64,000 nt of DNA from Solobacterium sp. (GCA_017539385.1 JAFYHC010000048.1:1-64000), one strand, 5' to 3'; counted from the first letter of the stretch, positions 1 through 9,722 are shown. Translations and numbers: made by a program. The notes: generated from the letters alone by a model not told the origin.

Positions 1-48
1 GGTATAGTAGGAACCATCTTCACATTCCAGTATGTAAACGTAGTTCAT
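1..48 (-). CDS. GIY-YIG nuclease family protein, 5' end only (runs off the window)
   Basis: Only the first 16 codons are inside the window. They read M-N-Y-V-Y-I-L-E-C-E-D-G-S-Y-Y-T, matching the N-terminal strand of small UPF0213/YhbQ-type GIY-YIG proteins (YVYIL, then an S-x-Y-T motif). In that family these residues form part of the single-domain nuclease fold; cellular roles are poorly defined. The ATG overlaps the stop of the upstream permease as ATGA, which suggests translational coupling to the exporter operon. The rest of the gene lies outside, so the assignment rests on this short but characteristic start. Confidence 0.7.
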   Translation of the reverse strand, partial: MNYVYILECEDGSYYT

Positions 49-3000
49 TCTACGCTCTTGAGGCTTTCTACCATCTTGATCGCGGACAGTTTCTTTGCCA
101 TGGCATGGTTGACCAGCACACCGAACAGGAATGTCAGACACGCAGCCAGCACATAACTTGGCCATAAGACTTCACGGCCGAACATGATATAGTCCATTTC
201 CACCATGCGCATGATGTAATGATGCAGGATGGTACCGACCGGCAGGCCGGCTGCTGCACCGATCAGCGTCAGGATGTGGTTTTCTTTGTAAATATAGTTT
301 TCGACTTCTTTCTTTCGGAAGCCAAGCACTTTCAGTGTTGCGATCTCCCGCTGCCGTTCGCTGATATTGACATTGATCAGATTGCCCAGCACCACAAATG
401 CCAGTGCCATGGAAGACAGGATCAGCGTCCAGACGATAATATCCAGTCCCTTTACCATGTTGTTGAAATTCTCCAGAATGCCGTCAAAGAATGCGATGGC
501 TTCGACTTCCGGCATCTCCGTGACAGCTTCCTGCATTGTGCGCAATTGTTCCGTATCGCCATTGCCGCCAACCAGCAATGTGATCTGCTCCGGCAAAGCA
601 CCAAAGTAATGTTCATAGCATGCTTCGCTGATCAGCACATAGTGGCGGATATACATTTCCGTAATGCCTGTCACCGGTACGGCATGCGTACGGCCGTCTT
701 CCCCTTCAAATGTGATCGGATCGCCGATCTTGAGTCCAAGATTCTCTGCCAGTTTTTCCGACAGGATCACACCGTCATCCGTCAGGGTGATCGGTTTCTT
801 CCCTTTCCGCGTACGCAGGCGGTATACCTGCTTCACGGCGTCATCATCGGGGAAGATCTGCACCGCAACTGTCTCATCGATCCCGTTTCCGGAGGCAGCT
901 TTGGCGCTGTACATGCGTATGCATTCCGCATGCGAGACATCCTCGCGTGCTGTCAGTTTCTGTAAGAACGCTTCGGCTTCCTGCTTATCGATGTCTTCGT
1001 TCAGCGTGATCGATCCATCATACTGGTTGATATCGTAGAACTGCACATCCACCATGGAATTGATCGAATCGCGGATGCCGAACCCGGTCACCAGCAGTGC
1101 CGTACATCCGGCTACGCCTGCCACCGTCATGATAAAGCGCTGCCGGTAGCGGAAGATATTGCGCATGGTGACTTTCCAGGTAAATGTCAGCCTGTTCCAG
1201 ATCAGCGGAATGCGCTCCAGGAATGTCTTGCGGCCAAGTTTTGGTGCCTTCGGACGCATCAACTGCGCCGGGACTTCCTGGGTATCCCTGCGGCAGGCAA
1301 ACCATGTCGTTAACAGCATTCCTGCCATGAAGCAGGTGCACGAGATCACAATGATATTCCACGGTATCATCAGCCGCATGGCTGGCAGGATGTACATCAT
1401 GCGCCAGGTGTGATAGATGACAGGCGGGAAGACGGCAAGTCCTGCCACGACCCCGATCACTTCACCGGTCAATGTTGCGAGCCCCGCATAGATCAAATAC
1501 TTGCCGGCACACTGCAGACGGGAATAGCCCATCGCCCGCAATACGCCAAGTTCCCCGCGCTGTTCATCGACCATGCGCGTCATTGTTGTCAGACACACCA
1601 ATGCCGCAACCAGTATGAAGAAGACCGGGAACAGTCTGCCGATCGCAGCCATCTGATCAACGGTATTGCGGTATGTCGCAGAAGCGTAATGGGAATTGCG
1701 GTCCAGGATCGTCCAGTTTCCAGGCTTCAGTGCATCGATTTCCTTTTTCGCATCATCCAGTTTCTTTTTCGCATCTTCCAGTTCATCCAGACCCTTTGTT
1801 CTTGCTTCAGAGAGTTCTTTGCGGGCATCACTGAGCTCACCCAGTGATTTCGTGATCAGGTTTTTGGATGCGCGCAGCTGGCTGCGTGCATCTTCCAGTT
1901 GTGCCCGTGCCTTTGCGGTCTCTTCGGCCAGCTGACGCCGTCCTTCATCCAGTTCCTTTTCACCCTGTTCGATCTTGTACAGTGCATCCTGCAATTGTGC
2001 TTCGCCCTCGGCGATGCCATCCAGGATCTGCTTGCGCAATGCAACAAGATCACTGCGCTGTTTCTTCAAAGCAGCGATCTCACCATCGATATTGCCGGCA
2101 TTAAATCCGTTTGCGGCAAGTTCACTCACAACGCCATTCCGGGTATCCTGCAGTTCTTTTTCCTGCTTTTCCAGAGCAGCAATCTGTGCATCCAGCGCCG
2201 CCCGCAGTTCACCGACATTGTTTTCTTCCGTCAGTCCCATGGCACTTACCAGCTCTGCCATAGAGGCATCTGCCTGCACCAGGAGAGACAGCGGTGTTGC
2301 ATCAGTGATCCGTGCCATGGAAAGAAGCGTATCGATCAACGGATAGGTATGTTCCGTCTGGGCAATGTTTTCATCGATATAGCTGACGATGCTGTCGATC
2401 GTCGTTTCTTCGCTCATGCCAAACGCACCAAGCAGCTGCAATAGTGCCGCATATTCCTCTTCGCTCAATACTTCCGCCAAAGAGGCAACCGAAGCATTCC
2501 GGTATTCTTCCGGTATTTCATCAAGACGGCTCTTTGCGTCTTCCCAGACAGCATTCTGCGCATTGATCGCATCCAGCAGCGATGCAATGGTATCGTTTTC
2601 CGTTAATCCCAGTGCTTCTGCAGCGCTCTGCAGCTGCGGTGCATAGCGGTACAGTTTGGATAATGGATCATTCACGGTAAACAATGGTTCCTGCATTGCT
2701 TTTTCAATACCGTTTTTTGCGGCATAGAGCTGCTCTTTGGCTTCCCGGATCTGACGCAGTCCGTCATCGATCTGTGCCAGTCCGTCCTTTGCCTGGTTGA
2801 GCGAAACAATGCCGGTATCGATCTGCTTTATGCCGTTATCGATCTCTGTGACTTTTGCCAGAAGATCTTTTCGGGTCGCTTCGAATTCCTTCTTTCCTTT
2901 TTCGTATTCCGCTCTTCCCTTTTCCAGATCATACGCAGCGTTTTCCAGTTTTTTTAATGCTGCGGCGGTCTCTTCTTCCAGCCGCTTCTCGTTCTTATTG

Positions 3001-3929
3001 ATTTCTTCTTCGCCTTTGCGGATCTCTTCTTCACCCTTATCGATCTCATCCTGACCGTTTTTGATCTCATCTTCCGCATCGGCGATGCCTTCTTCAAATT
3101 CTTTCTTTCCGTCTTCGTATTCTTTCAGTCCGTCCTCATACTCTTCCAGTGCATCTTTCTTGATACGGTCAATGCGGACATCCTTCTGCGTCTTTGCCAG
3201 TTCTTTTAAAGAAGCCGCAGCTTCTTCGGCATACGTTTCATATGCATCGGTAAATGCATTGAGCGGTGCACTGTCTTTGAGCAGGATGTTCATTTCCAGA
3301 TAGTAGTCATGGGAAAAGGCATCTTCCGGCACATACAGATACGTCTCGATATACTGGTTGGACAGCGTGCTGTTTTCCTTTGTCATATTGAGATAGACCG
3401 GTGTATCGATCGTCCCGACAATGGTCACTTTGCGCACCTGAAGCGCACTGCTTCCATCATCATCCGGTATCACCAGTTCTACTTCGGAACCAATGGGAAA
3501 ACCCTGTTCCAGTTCCGTACCTGCTTCCGAGAGCGCTTCGTTTTTCTTTTCCGGCAGCCGTCCCTCGCGCAATACAAACTGATTGATCGCACTGTCTGGA
3601 TTCCATGCATGGACGCGGGTGATCACAGATACCTGTTCATAGACACCCACCGTATCCGCAAAGTATGTCCCTTCTGCTTCAAGAACGTATGGGTTCTTTT
3701 TGACCGCCTCCACATCTTCTGCGTCAAAGCCGTAATCCGAATAGATCGTAATATCTTTGAGACCCCGTTCATCGTCATACTGATCCACACTGTATCCCAT
3801 GATCGGAGAGGATGCCGAAACACCAACAAAAAAAGCAACTCCGATCGTTACGATCGCCGTCAGTGACAAAAACCGTCCGAGCGTCTGCCGGATCAGTCTG
3901 AATATGCTTTTCATGAGGGTTCTGTTCAT
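45..3929 (-). CDS. Large FtsX/MacB-type ABC exporter permease with coiled-coil insert
   Basis: A 1294-residue permease partner of the ABC ATPase immediately upstream. An N-terminal membrane segment (about residues 15-35) is followed by an extracytoplasmic domain. Two long charged coiled-coil stretches follow (roughly 255-345 and 590-745) built on D/E-x-I-x-K-G-E-type heptads. Then come an FtsX domain (membrane segments from about 770) and a second FtsX domain at the C-terminus, including a conserved R-Q-R-E-I-A-T-L-K-V-L-G-F stretch. Such exporters in Bacillota move peptides, lipids or antimicrobials, or act mechanically on wall enzymes; the substrate is unknown here. ATG 3929 is preferred. 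A GTG at 3938, overlapping the ATPase stop, is also in frame. Far longer than typical 650-850 aa permeases. Confidence 0.85.
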   Translation of the reverse strand: MNRTLMKSIFRLIRQTLGRFLSLTAIVTIGVAFFVGVSASSPIMGYSVDQYDDERGLKDITIYSDYGFDAEDVEAVKKNPYVLEAEGTYFADTVGVYEQVSVITRVHAWNPDSAINQFVLREGRLPEKKNEALSEAGTELEQGFPIGSEVELVIPDDDGSSALQVRKVTIVGTIDTPVYLNMTKENSTLSNQYIETYLYVPEDAFSHDYYLEMNILLKDSAPLNAFTDAYETYAEEAAASLKELAKTQKDVRIDRIKKDALEEYEDGLKEYEDGKKEFEEGIADAEDEIKNGQDEIDKGEEEIRKGEEEINKNEKRLEEETAAALKKLENAAYDLEKGRAEYEKGKKEFEATRKDLLAKVTEIDNGIKQIDTGIVSLNQAKDGLAQIDDGLRQIREAKEQLYAAKNGIEKAMQEPLFTVNDPLSKLYRYAPQLQSAAEALGLTENDTIASLLDAINAQNAVWEDAKSRLDEIPEEYRNASVASLAEVLSEEEYAALLQLLGAFGMSEETTIDSIVSYIDENIAQTEHTYPLIDTLLSMARITDATPLSLLVQADASMAELVSAMGLTEENNVGELRAALDAQIAALEKQEKELQDTRNGVVSELAANGFNAGNIDGEIAALKKQRSDLVALRKQILDGIAEGEAQLQDALYKIEQGEKELDEGRRQLAEETAKARAQLEDARSQLRASKNLITKSLGELSDARKELSEARTKGLDELEDAKKKLDDAKKEIDALKPGNWTILDRNSHYASATYRNTVDQMAAIGRLFPVFFILVAALVCLTTMTRMVDEQRGELGVLRAMGYSRLQCAGKYLIYAGLATLTGEVIGVVAGLAVFPPVIYHTWRMMYILPAMRLMIPWNIIVISCTCFMAGMLLTTWFACRRDTQEVPAQLMRPKAPKLGRKTFLERIPLIWNRLTFTWKVTMRNIFRYRQRFIMTVAGVAGCTALLVTGFGIRDSINSMVDVQFYDINQYDGSITLNEDIDKQEAEAFLQKLTAREDVSHAECIRMYSAKAASGNGIDETVAVQIFPDDDAVKQVYRLRTRKGKKPITLTDDGVILSEKLAENLGLKIGDPITFEGEDGRTHAVPVTGITEMYIRHYVLISEACYEHYFGALPEQITLLVGGNGDTEQLRTMQEAVTEMPEVEAIAFFDGILENFNNMVKGLDIIVWTLILSSMALAFVVLGNLINVNISERQREIATLKVLGFRKKEVENYIYKENHILTLIGAAAGLPVGTILHHYIMRMVEMDYIMFGREVLWPSYVLAACLTFLFGVLVNHAMAKKLSAIKMVESLKSVE

Positions 3930-3931
3930 AA

Positions 3932-4633
3932 TTACCACTCGATCTCTTCGATATCCGTTGGATGTTCATTGTATTCCGATGAGATGATGCGGCCGCTCTT
4001 GACGCGGAAGACACGGTCTCCCATCGGACATAAGGCCAGATTATGGGTAATGATAATCACTGTCATGCCATAGATGCGCGACATATCCTGCAGCACCTTG
4101 AGGATCTGCTTGCCGGTCACATAATCCAGTGCACCGGTCGGTTCATCGCATAACAGCAGTTTGGGATTCTTTGCAAGTGCACGGGCAATGGCGACACGCT
4201 GCTGTTCACCGCCGGACAGCTGGCTTGGGAAGTTGTTCATGCGTTCCGCAAGACCTACATCCTTCAGTACATCAGCGGGAACAAGCGGATCCTTGCAGAT
4301 CTCTGTTGCCAGTTCCACATTTTCCAGCGCCGTCAGATTCTGTACAAGGTTATAAAACTGGAAGACGAAGCCGATGTCATACCGCCGGTAGTCGGTCAAT
4401 TGCTTCTCATTCATCTGATCGATGCGTGTACCGTCCACCAGGATCTTTCCATCCGTCGGTGTATCCATTCCGCCCAGGATATTCAGGATCGTGCTTTTGC
4501 CTGCACCGCTTGCGCCGGCAACGATGACGACCTCTCCCTTTTCCACAGAAAAATCCACGCCTGCAAGGGCATGTATATCCACTTCTCCGACATGATAGAC
4601 TTTTGTGACACCTTCAAATTCAATATAGCTCAT
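3932..4633 (-). CDS. ABC transporter ATP-binding protein (MacB/LolD type)
   Basis: A 233-residue ATPase that powers the adjacent FtsX-type permease. Walker A is G-A-S-G-A-G-K-S-T at residues 40-48, the signature L-S-G-G-E-Q-Q-R is at about 143-150, and Walker B L-L-L-C-D-E-P is at about 163-169, followed by the T-G-A-L-D and H-N-L switch regions. Start ATG 4633 has an AAGGA-type ribosome site just upstream. The longer in-frame opening at 4672 lacks family similarity and was not used. The gene ends 3 bp before the permease ATG, so the two are co-translated. Confidence 0.93.
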   Translation of the reverse strand: MSYIEFEGVTKVYHVGEVDIHALAGVDFSVEKGEVVIVAGASGAGKSTILNILGGMDTPTDGKILVDGTRIDQMNEKQLTDYRRYDIGFVFQFYNLVQNLTALENVELATEICKDPLVPADVLKDVGLAERMNNFPSQLSGGEQQRVAIARALAKNPKLLLCDEPTGALDYVTGKQILKVLQDMSRIYGMTVIIITHNLALCPMGDRVFRVKSGRIISSEYNEHPTDIEEIEW

Positions 4634-4685
4634 AACCCCGTCCTTCATCTGTAATATAACGCAAACGGTCATTGAAAACTATAAA

Positions 4686-4712
4686 GAAAACCGGATATTT
4701 ATCATATCCGGT
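4686..4712 (-). terminator. Rho-independent terminator of rpsO
   Basis: Perfect 9-bp stem (ACCGGATAT / ATATCCGGT) with a 5-nt loop, followed on the minus strand by a T-rich tract. It lies 9 nt past the rpsO stop. Confidence 0.9.
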
Positions 4713-4720
4713 CAGCAGTC

Positions 4721-4987
4721 TTACTTTCTCAGTCCGAGTTCCTTTACAAGGTCACGGTAACGGTTGACATCTGTTCTCTTCAGGTATTCGAGCATCTTTC
4801 TTCTGCGTCCGACCATCTTTAACAGACCGCGGTTGGAAGAATAGTCATGCTTGTTTGCCTTCAGGTGTTCTGTCAGAGCATTGATCTGCTCTGTCAGCAT
4901 GGCAACCTGTACTTCTACGGAACCGGTGTCACCGGCTGTGCGTCCGAACTTTTCGACGAGTTCTGCTTTTTTCTCTTTGCTTAACAT
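4721..4987 (-). CDS. rpsO: 30S ribosomal protein S15
   Basis: Eighty-eight residues starting [10 protein letters not shown], the usual S15 length, with the conserved G-D-T-G-S-V-E-V-Q and [10 protein letters not shown] blocks that bind 16S rRNA helices in the platform of the small subunit. A strong AAGAGGAG ribosome site precedes ATG 4987; the longer in-frame opening at 5074 is leader RNA. It is a single-gene unit with its own promoter (5070-5099), folded leader and terminator. S15 commonly autoregulates through its leader, and this leader can fold. Confidence 0.97.
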   Translation of the reverse strand: MLSKEKKAELVEKFGRTAGDTGSVEVQVAMLTEQINALTEHLKANKHDYSSNRGLLKMVGRRRKMLEYLKRTDVNRYRDLVKELGLRK

Positions 4988-5010
4988 TTTTTTCTCCTCT
5001 TTCTTTTTCT

Positions 5011-5063
5011 GTCCTTTCAAACCGAGCTGTCCGCTGAGGATACGGAGTACCCAGCCTGAAAGC
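5011..5063 (-). ncRNA. Candidate autoregulatory leader of rpsO
   Basis: From the predicted start of transcription to the ribosome site, the leader can fold. CTTTCA (plus 5057-5062 read on minus) pairs exactly with TGAAAG (5014-5019). These enclose a stem-loop formed by GCTGGGTAC and GTATCCTCAGC around a TCC loop. The fold ends just upstream of the purine-rich ribosome site. S15 leaders in several phyla bind S15 to repress translation; that this one does is inference. Confidence 0.5.
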
Positions 5064-5069
5064 CTGTAA

Positions 5070-5099
5070 ATCATAGCACATGAACACGCTCATGTGCAA
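5070..5099 (-). promoter_or_regulatory. rpsO promoter with palindromic spacer
   Basis: On the minus strand, TTGCAC (5094-5099) and TATGAT (5070-5075, with an upstream TGC extension) are separated by 18 bp. The spacer is almost entirely an inverted repeat: GCACATGA, six bases, TCATGTGC (5076-5097), overlapping the -35. No T-run follows, so it is unlikely to be a terminator and may be an operator. Confidence 0.65.
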
Positions 5100-5105
5100 G
5101 ATGAA

Positions 5106-5480
5106 TCATGACAGATCAACGGGTGTCAGACCGAATTTTGTGAAGATCAGATTCCATCCCCAGAATGCCATGATCAGTCCGAGAACCGATATGATCACAC
5201 CGGCGACTGCCATCTTCCAGTTTCTGCCTTTTTCTTCTTTATTGCGCCAGATATTGTAGCAGTTGAATGCCAGCGACAGAAAGCCGACGATTCCCATATA
5301 GGTAAAGACAAACGATGCCACAGACATGGCAAGGCCTTCAAATGCAAAGACGAAACTCCAGTTTTTGCGCTTTTCTTCTTTGGCCTTTTCGATCTTCAGC
5401 CGTTCTTCTTCGGCCTGCCGTGCCATTTCCAGAGCCCGTTCGCTCTTTTCTTTTTTCTTGCTTTTCTTCAGTGTTGCCAT
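5106..5480 (-). CDS. Small membrane protein of unknown function
   Basis: A 124-residue protein I do not recognise. Residues 1-40 are strongly charged (a K/E/R-rich helix, probably cytoplasmic or coiled coil). About three hydrophobic segments follow (near 45-63, 66-78 and 89-111), the last two separated by a charged loop. It is the last gene of the fmt-lepA-hemW operon. Its AGGAG ribosome site overlaps the hemW stop, and the ATG lies 9 bp after it. No catalytic motif is visible. Confidence 0.7.
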   Translation of the reverse strand: MATLKKSKKKEKSERALEMARQAEEERLKIEKAKEEKRKNWSFVFAFEGLAMSVASFVFTYMGIVGFLSLAFNCYNIWRNKEEKGRNWKMAVAGVIISVLGLIMAFWGWNLIFTKFGLTPVDLS

Positions 5481-5488
5481 ACGTACTC

Positions 5489-6592
5489 CTATAAAAGTTC
5501 TGTCAGAATACTGTTCAGTATATCATATCCATGTTCAGAACAATACAGCCGTTTGCCGTCTGTGCAAAGACTTCCCTCTTTGAGCAGTGCCTGCAGCTTT
5601 TCGCCGAATGCCGCAAACACGGATACATGAAACATCTCTTCAAAATCCGAAAGAAGCAGTCCTTCCTTCTTGCGTAAGTTCATCATGATGCATTCAAACA
5701 TCGCATCTTCCGGTGTCAGTTCGATCGTTTCTGCAGCCAGAGGATCTTTCAGATATTCGGACAAAGAGCGGGTCTTGTCATAGCGCACATTCCCCTCTTT
5801 CCCGCTTGCACCGCAGGAGAAGCCAAGGAAATCCCGGTAATTCCAATAACAGAGATTGTGGCGGGATTCATAGCCCTTCTTTGCAAAATTGGCGGTCTCA
5901 TAGCGATGATACCCATATGCAGGAAGCGTATCACGCAGATACTCATACATGTCCGCCTCGGTATCTTCATCCAGCGCATGCATGCCCTTTTTGCCGAATA
6001 CCGTATTCTCTTCGATCGTCAAAGAATACACGGAGATATGCTTCGGGGACAGTGCACAGGCTGCCTGCACGCTGTCTTTGAGCATTTCCATGGTCTGCCC
6101 CGGTAAAGAATACAACAGATCCAGTGACAGATTATCGATGCCCGTCTTCTGCAGCAATGATACTGCTTCAATTGTATCCGCGTGGGTGTGATGGCGGCCT
6201 ATGGCTTTCAGCAGACCGTCATCCGCACTCTGCATCCCGATGCTGACCCGGTTGACGCCATGATCCACAAGCATCGCTGCCTTTTCCGCATCGATCGTGC
6301 CGGGATCTGCTTCCACGGTATATTCGTACGGTGACTTCCCGTCCAGCAATGACAGCAGACGATGCAGTTGTGCAGGTGAAAGCGATGTCGGGGTGCCCCC
6401 GCCGATGTAGATCGTATCAAGATGCTTTGGCAGCGTGCGGAGTGCGATCTCCTTTTCCAGTGCATCCAGCCATGCATCGGCGCTTTGTTCGCGGTAGATG
6501 CCATGCACAAAGTCGCAGTAATAGCAGATATGCCGGCAGAACGGCACATGCACATACAGATGCGCCGGACTACTTTTTGCGGCTTTCATCAT
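5489..6592 (-). CDS. hemW: HemW-type radical SAM protein (coproporphyrinogen oxidase-like heme chaperone)
   Basis: Radical SAM enzyme with the cluster motif C-R-H-I-C-Y-Y-C near the N-terminus, followed by G-G-G-T-P-T and the E-A-D-P-G-T block typical of HemW/HemN. The lack of extra HemN-specific N-terminal cysteine context and the position behind lepA favour HemW, a heme-binding insertion factor, over a true oxygen-independent coproporphyrinogen oxidase. Start ATG 6592 (367 aa) overlaps the lepA end by 23 bp; ATG 6589 is equally possible. No clear ribosome site, consistent with coupling to lepA. Confidence 0.9.
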   Translation of the reverse strand: MMKAAKSSPAHLYVHVPFCRHICYYCDFVHGIYREQSADAWLDALEKEIALRTLPKHLDTIYIGGGTPTSLSPAQLHRLLSLLDGKSPYEYTVEADPGTIDAEKAAMLVDHGVNRVSIGMQSADDGLLKAIGRHHTHADTIEAVSLLQKTGIDNLSLDLLYSLPGQTMEMLKDSVQAACALSPKHISVYSLTIEENTVFGKKGMHALDEDTEADMYEYLRDTLPAYGYHRYETANFAKKGYESRHNLCYWNYRDFLGFSCGASGKEGNVRYDKTRSLSEYLKDPLAAETIELTPEDAMFECIMMNLRKKEGLLLSDFEEMFHVSVFAAFGEKLQALLKEGSLCTDGKRLYCSEHGYDILNSILTELL

Positions 6593-8384
6593 CCATGGAC
6601 AATACAGCCATGAAGGCTTCCTGCGGAATCGTGACGGATCCCACATTCTTCATGCGCTTCTTTCCCTCTTTCTGCTTTTCCAGCAGTTTCTTCTTTCGGG
6701 AAATATCGCCGCCATAGCACTTTGCCAGGACGTTCTTGCGCAGGGATTTGATATTGGTGCGGGCAATGACCTTTCCGCCGATCGCCGCCTGCACCGGAAT
6801 CTCAAACTGCTGCTTGGGAATCAATTGCTTCAGACGGATCGTAATGGCAGAACCGCGTGCATATGCTTCACTGCGGTGAATGATGACACTGAGTGCATCG
6901 ACCGTCTCGCCATTGAGCAGAATGTCCATGCGCACCAGATCCTCGCGCCGGTAACCGATCAGTTCATAGTCCAAAGACGCGTATCCCTTGGAACAGGATT
7001 TCAGTTTATCGAAGAAGTCAAAGATGATCTCAGACAGCGGCAGTTCATACGTAATGAGATTTCTGCCGGTATCGATCACTTCCATATTCTGATAGATGCC
7101 GCGCTTATTCTGGCAGAGATCCATGACCGGTCCAATATACGTATCCGGCACCATGATCGATGCCTTGACATACGGTTCTTCAACATGATCGATACGGGAC
7201 GCATCCGGCATTCTTGCCGGGTTATCAATTGCCAGCATCGTTCCGTCTGTCAGATAACAGTGATAAATGACAGATGGTGCTGTAGCGATCAGATCCAGGT
7301 TGTATTCTCTTTCCAGCCGTTCCTGGATGACATCCATATGCAGTAGGCCAAGGAAACCGGCACGGAAGCCGAATCCCAGTGCCTGGGATGTTTCCGGTTC
7401 ATACTGCAGCGATGCATCGTTGAGCTGCAGCTTGTCCAGTGCTTCATGCAGGTCTTCGTACTTTGCCGCATCGGAGGGATACAGGCCGCAGTAAACCATC
7501 GGATTCATGCGCCGGTAGCCGGCCAATGGCTCTGCCGCAGGACGGTCGGTATGCGTTAATGTATCACCGACACGGACATCCTTGATGGATTTGATGCTGG
7601 CAGCGATCCAGCCGACATCCCCGCATTCCAGCGTCTGTACGCGTACTTCCCGCGGTGTGCGGATACCCGCTTCCACGATTTCATACTCTGCACCGGTGGC
7701 CATGAAGCGCACCTTGTCGCCAACCGATACGCTTCCTTCTCTGACCCGGATCAGAGCGATAATGCCGCGGTATGGATCATAGAAGGAATCAAATACCAGT
7801 GCCTGAAGCGGCGCATCCGGGTCACCGGATGGTGCCGGTATCTTTGTGACGATCTGTTCCAGCACTTCTTTTACATTGAGGCCGGTCCGGGCACTGATCA
7901 GCGGTGCTTCCTCACAATCCAGTCCGATAATGTCTTCGATTTCCTTCTTTGTGACATCCGGCTGGGAATTGGCCATGTCGACTTTGTTGATGACCGGGAT
8001 CAGTTCCAGATCATTATCCAGTGCCAGATAGGTATTGGCCAGTGTCTGTGCCTGTACGCCCTGGGTCGAGTCCACGACCAGCACAGCGCCTTCACATGCC
8101 GCAAGCGACCGTGATACTTCATAGGAAAAGTCCACGTGGCCTGGTGTATCAATGAGATTGAACCGGTATTCCTCCCCGTCATCTGCCGTGTATTTGAGCT
8201 GTACGGCATTCAGCTTAATGGTAATGCCGCGTTCCCGCTCCAGATCCATATCGTCCAGAAACTGTGTCTTCATATCCCGCTGGCTGACGGTCTCTGTCAT
8301 TTCCAGGATCCGGTCTGCCAGTGTGGATTTGCCGTGGTCGATATGCGCAATAATGCAAAAATTACGTATATGTTTCTGATCCAT
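6570..8384 (-). CDS. lepA: Elongation factor 4 (LepA), translational GTPase
   Basis: A 604-residue GTPase with G1 A-H-I-D-H-G-K-S-T near residue 12, R-G-I-T-I-K, D-T-P-G-H-V-D and N-K-V-D motifs. Domains II and III and the LepA-specific C-terminal domain follow (G-Y-R-R-E-D-L-V-R and the [14 protein letters not shown] end). It acts on ribosomes, back-translocating or aiding initiation and assembly. ATG 8384 has an AGGAAGGAA ribosome site. It lies 10 bp after fmt and overlaps hemW. Confidence 0.97.
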   Translation of the reverse strand: MDQKHIRNFCIIAHIDHGKSTLADRILEMTETVSQRDMKTQFLDDMDLERERGITIKLNAVQLKYTADDGEEYRFNLIDTPGHVDFSYEVSRSLAACEGAVLVVDSTQGVQAQTLANTYLALDNDLELIPVINKVDMANSQPDVTKKEIEDIIGLDCEEAPLISARTGLNVKEVLEQIVTKIPAPSGDPDAPLQALVFDSFYDPYRGIIALIRVREGSVSVGDKVRFMATGAEYEIVEAGIRTPREVRVQTLECGDVGWIAASIKSIKDVRVGDTLTHTDRPAAEPLAGYRRMNPMVYCGLYPSDAAKYEDLHEALDKLQLNDASLQYEPETSQALGFGFRAGFLGLLHMDVIQERLEREYNLDLIATAPSVIYHCYLTDGTMLAIDNPARMPDASRIDHVEEPYVKASIMVPDTYIGPVMDLCQNKRGIYQNMEVIDTGRNLITYELPLSEIIFDFFDKLKSCSKGYASLDYELIGYRREDLVRMDILLNGETVDALSVIIHRSEAYARGSAITIRLKQLIPKQQFEIPVQAAIGGKVIARTNIKSLRKNVLAKCYGGDISRKKKLLEKQKEGKKRMKNVGSVTIPQEAFMAVLSMDDESRKK

Positions 8385-8394
8385 AGTTTCCTTC

Positions 8395-9330
8395 CTATTC
8401 AAAACGCTTTCCGACAAGGCTTCTGCCGGCGCCGTTGGCAAATGCCTGTGCCGGCATCTGCTTCTTGCCCTGCATCTGCAGCGATGTCACATGCAGGATA
8501 CCGCCTCTGCAGGCGATGCGCATGCTTTTCTTATCAAACGGCAGGATGGTTCCTGCTTCTTCCTGAATATCCGCTTCTTCTTTCCACGCCTCGTAGAATT
8601 TGATGCGTGTATTGTCCACGACACCATAGGCGATCGGCTCGTCAAACAGTGCCCGGATATGATCATATGCCTGCTTCACGTCTTCTTCTGCAAAGCGCAC
8701 CTGTTCTTCTTCCGGGGCAATATTGCGTGCGATCACGACCGCATCTTCATCCTGCTCACTGCCCTGCAGTTCTCCGGAAAGCACTTTGGGAAGAGCTTCC
8801 TGTATGAGACGTGCACTGATGGATTCCAGCTTCGTATTCAGAGAAGCCGTTGTATCATCCGGTGCAATATTACATTCGATGCAGGCATACACTTTGCCGG
8901 CATCCATTTTTCTGACCATTTCCATCAGACATACACCTGTCTTCGTATCTCCGTTCATGACGGCACGATGCACCGGTGCACCGCCTCTGTATTTTGGCAG
9001 CAGCGACGGATGGATATTCAGGCAGCCATACTTCGGGATTGAAAGAATGCTTTCCGGAATAAACTGACCATAGGCACATGTCACGATCAGTTCCGGTGCG
9101 AGTGCTTCGATCTCCTCTTTCGCATCTTTCAGTTTTTCCGGTGCCAGCACCGGTATCCCATAGGATTCTGCCATTGCTCTGACCGGTGTCGCCTGGGGAA
9201 TGTGTTTGCGGCCGACAGGCTTATCCGGCTGGGATACTGCCGCGATCAGCGGGTACCCTTCTTCCTGCAATGCTTTCAGTACGGAACACGCAAATACCGG
9301 TGTTCCGAAAAAAATCGTACGAGGTTTCAT
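8395..9330 (-). CDS. fmt: Methionyl-tRNA formyltransferase
   Basis: A 311-residue enzyme that formylates initiator Met-tRNA using 10-formyltetrahydrofolate. The N-terminal formyltransferase domain has [15 protein letters not shown] (Asn/His/Asp catalytic region) and G-V-C-L-M-E-M. A C-terminal OB-like tRNA-binding domain follows. The ATG has a GGAGG site and a divergent promoter shared in space with rpsT. In many Bacillota fmt sits beside priA and rsmB; here it has moved to the head of the lepA-hemW operon. Confidence 0.97.
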   Translation of the reverse strand: MKPRTIFFGTPVFACSVLKALQEEGYPLIAAVSQPDKPVGRKHIPQATPVRAMAESYGIPVLAPEKLKDAKEEIEALAPELIVTCAYGQFIPESILSIPKYGCLNIHPSLLPKYRGGAPVHRAVMNGDTKTGVCLMEMVRKMDAGKVYACIECNIAPDDTTASLNTKLESISARLIQEALPKVLSGELQGSEQDEDAVVIARNIAPEEEQVRFAEEDVKQAYDHIRALFDEPIAYGVVDNTRIKFYEAWKEEADIQEEAGTILPFDKKSMRIACRGGILHVTSLQMQGKKQMPAQAFANGAGRSLVGKRFE

Positions 9331-9352
9331 AGACTGCCTCCTGTGCCGTTAC

Positions 9353-9380
9353 ATTATACTGTTTTTAATTGCATTTTCAA
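9353..9380 (-). promoter_or_regulatory. fmt operon promoter
   Basis: TTGAAA (9375-9380) and TATAAT (9353-9358) on the minus strand with a 16-bp spacer. The spacer contains the -35 box of the divergent rpsT promoter, so the two promoters overlap face to face. Confidence 0.7.
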
Positions 9381-9397
9381 AACCGCTTTGTTATAAT
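9369..9397 (+). promoter_or_regulatory. rpsT promoter
   Basis: TTGCAT (9369-9374), 17-bp spacer, perfect TATAAT (9392-9397). The leader is short and carries the GGAGGAGG ribosome site at 9413-9420. Confidence 0.85.
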
Positions 9398-9427
9398 TCT
9401 TTCGGTTATCGAGGAGGAGGTGTACAA

Positions 9428-9691
9428 ATGGCTAACATTAAGTCCCAGAAAAAGCGCGCTCTGACCAATCTGAAGAGACAGAATGCAAAAAAAGGACAGA
9501 AAAGTGAACTGAAGACTGCCATCAAGCGTGTTCAGGAAGCTGTCAAGGCTAACGACAAGGAAGCTGCTGTCAGCGCTTATAATGAAGCAAACAAGCTTCT
9601 GGACAAAGCAGTCGTTAATCATATCAAAAAAGGCAACTACGCTGCACGTCAGAAATCCAGACTTGCAAAAGCTGTCAATACGATTCAGTAA
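9428..9691 (+). CDS. rpsT: 30S ribosomal protein S20
   Basis: Eighty-seven residues beginning M-A-N-I-K-S-Q-K-K-R, very rich in Lys, Ala and Arg, the classic S20 helical bundle that binds the 5' and 3' minor domains of 16S rRNA. GGAGGAGG lies 7 nt before ATG 9428; in-frame codons upstream overlap the promoter and are not translated. Monocistronic, with a strong promoter upstream and a terminator directly after the stop. Confidence 0.97.
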   Translation: MANIKSQKKRALTNLKRQNAKKGQKSELKTAIKRVQEAVKANDKEAAVSAYNEANKLLDKAVVNHIKKGNYAARQKSRLAKAVNTIQ

Positions 9692-9722
9692 AAAAACATA
9701 TCCATCCGGATATGTTTTTTTA
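9692..9722. terminator. Bidirectional terminator between rpsT and the protease gene
   Basis: An 8-bp stem ACATATCC / GGATATGT with a 4-nt loop, A-run before and T-run after, so it can end transcripts from both sides. The protease stop codon (9720-9722) is in the flank. Confidence 0.9.

Noticed and set aside
2990-3180. Short direct repeats of about 21 bp
   Set aside because: They encode coiled-coil heptads in the permease.
5076-5097. Inverted repeat as a terminator for the 124-codon gene
   Set aside because: No T-run follows on either strand and it lies exactly between -35 and -10 of rpsO.
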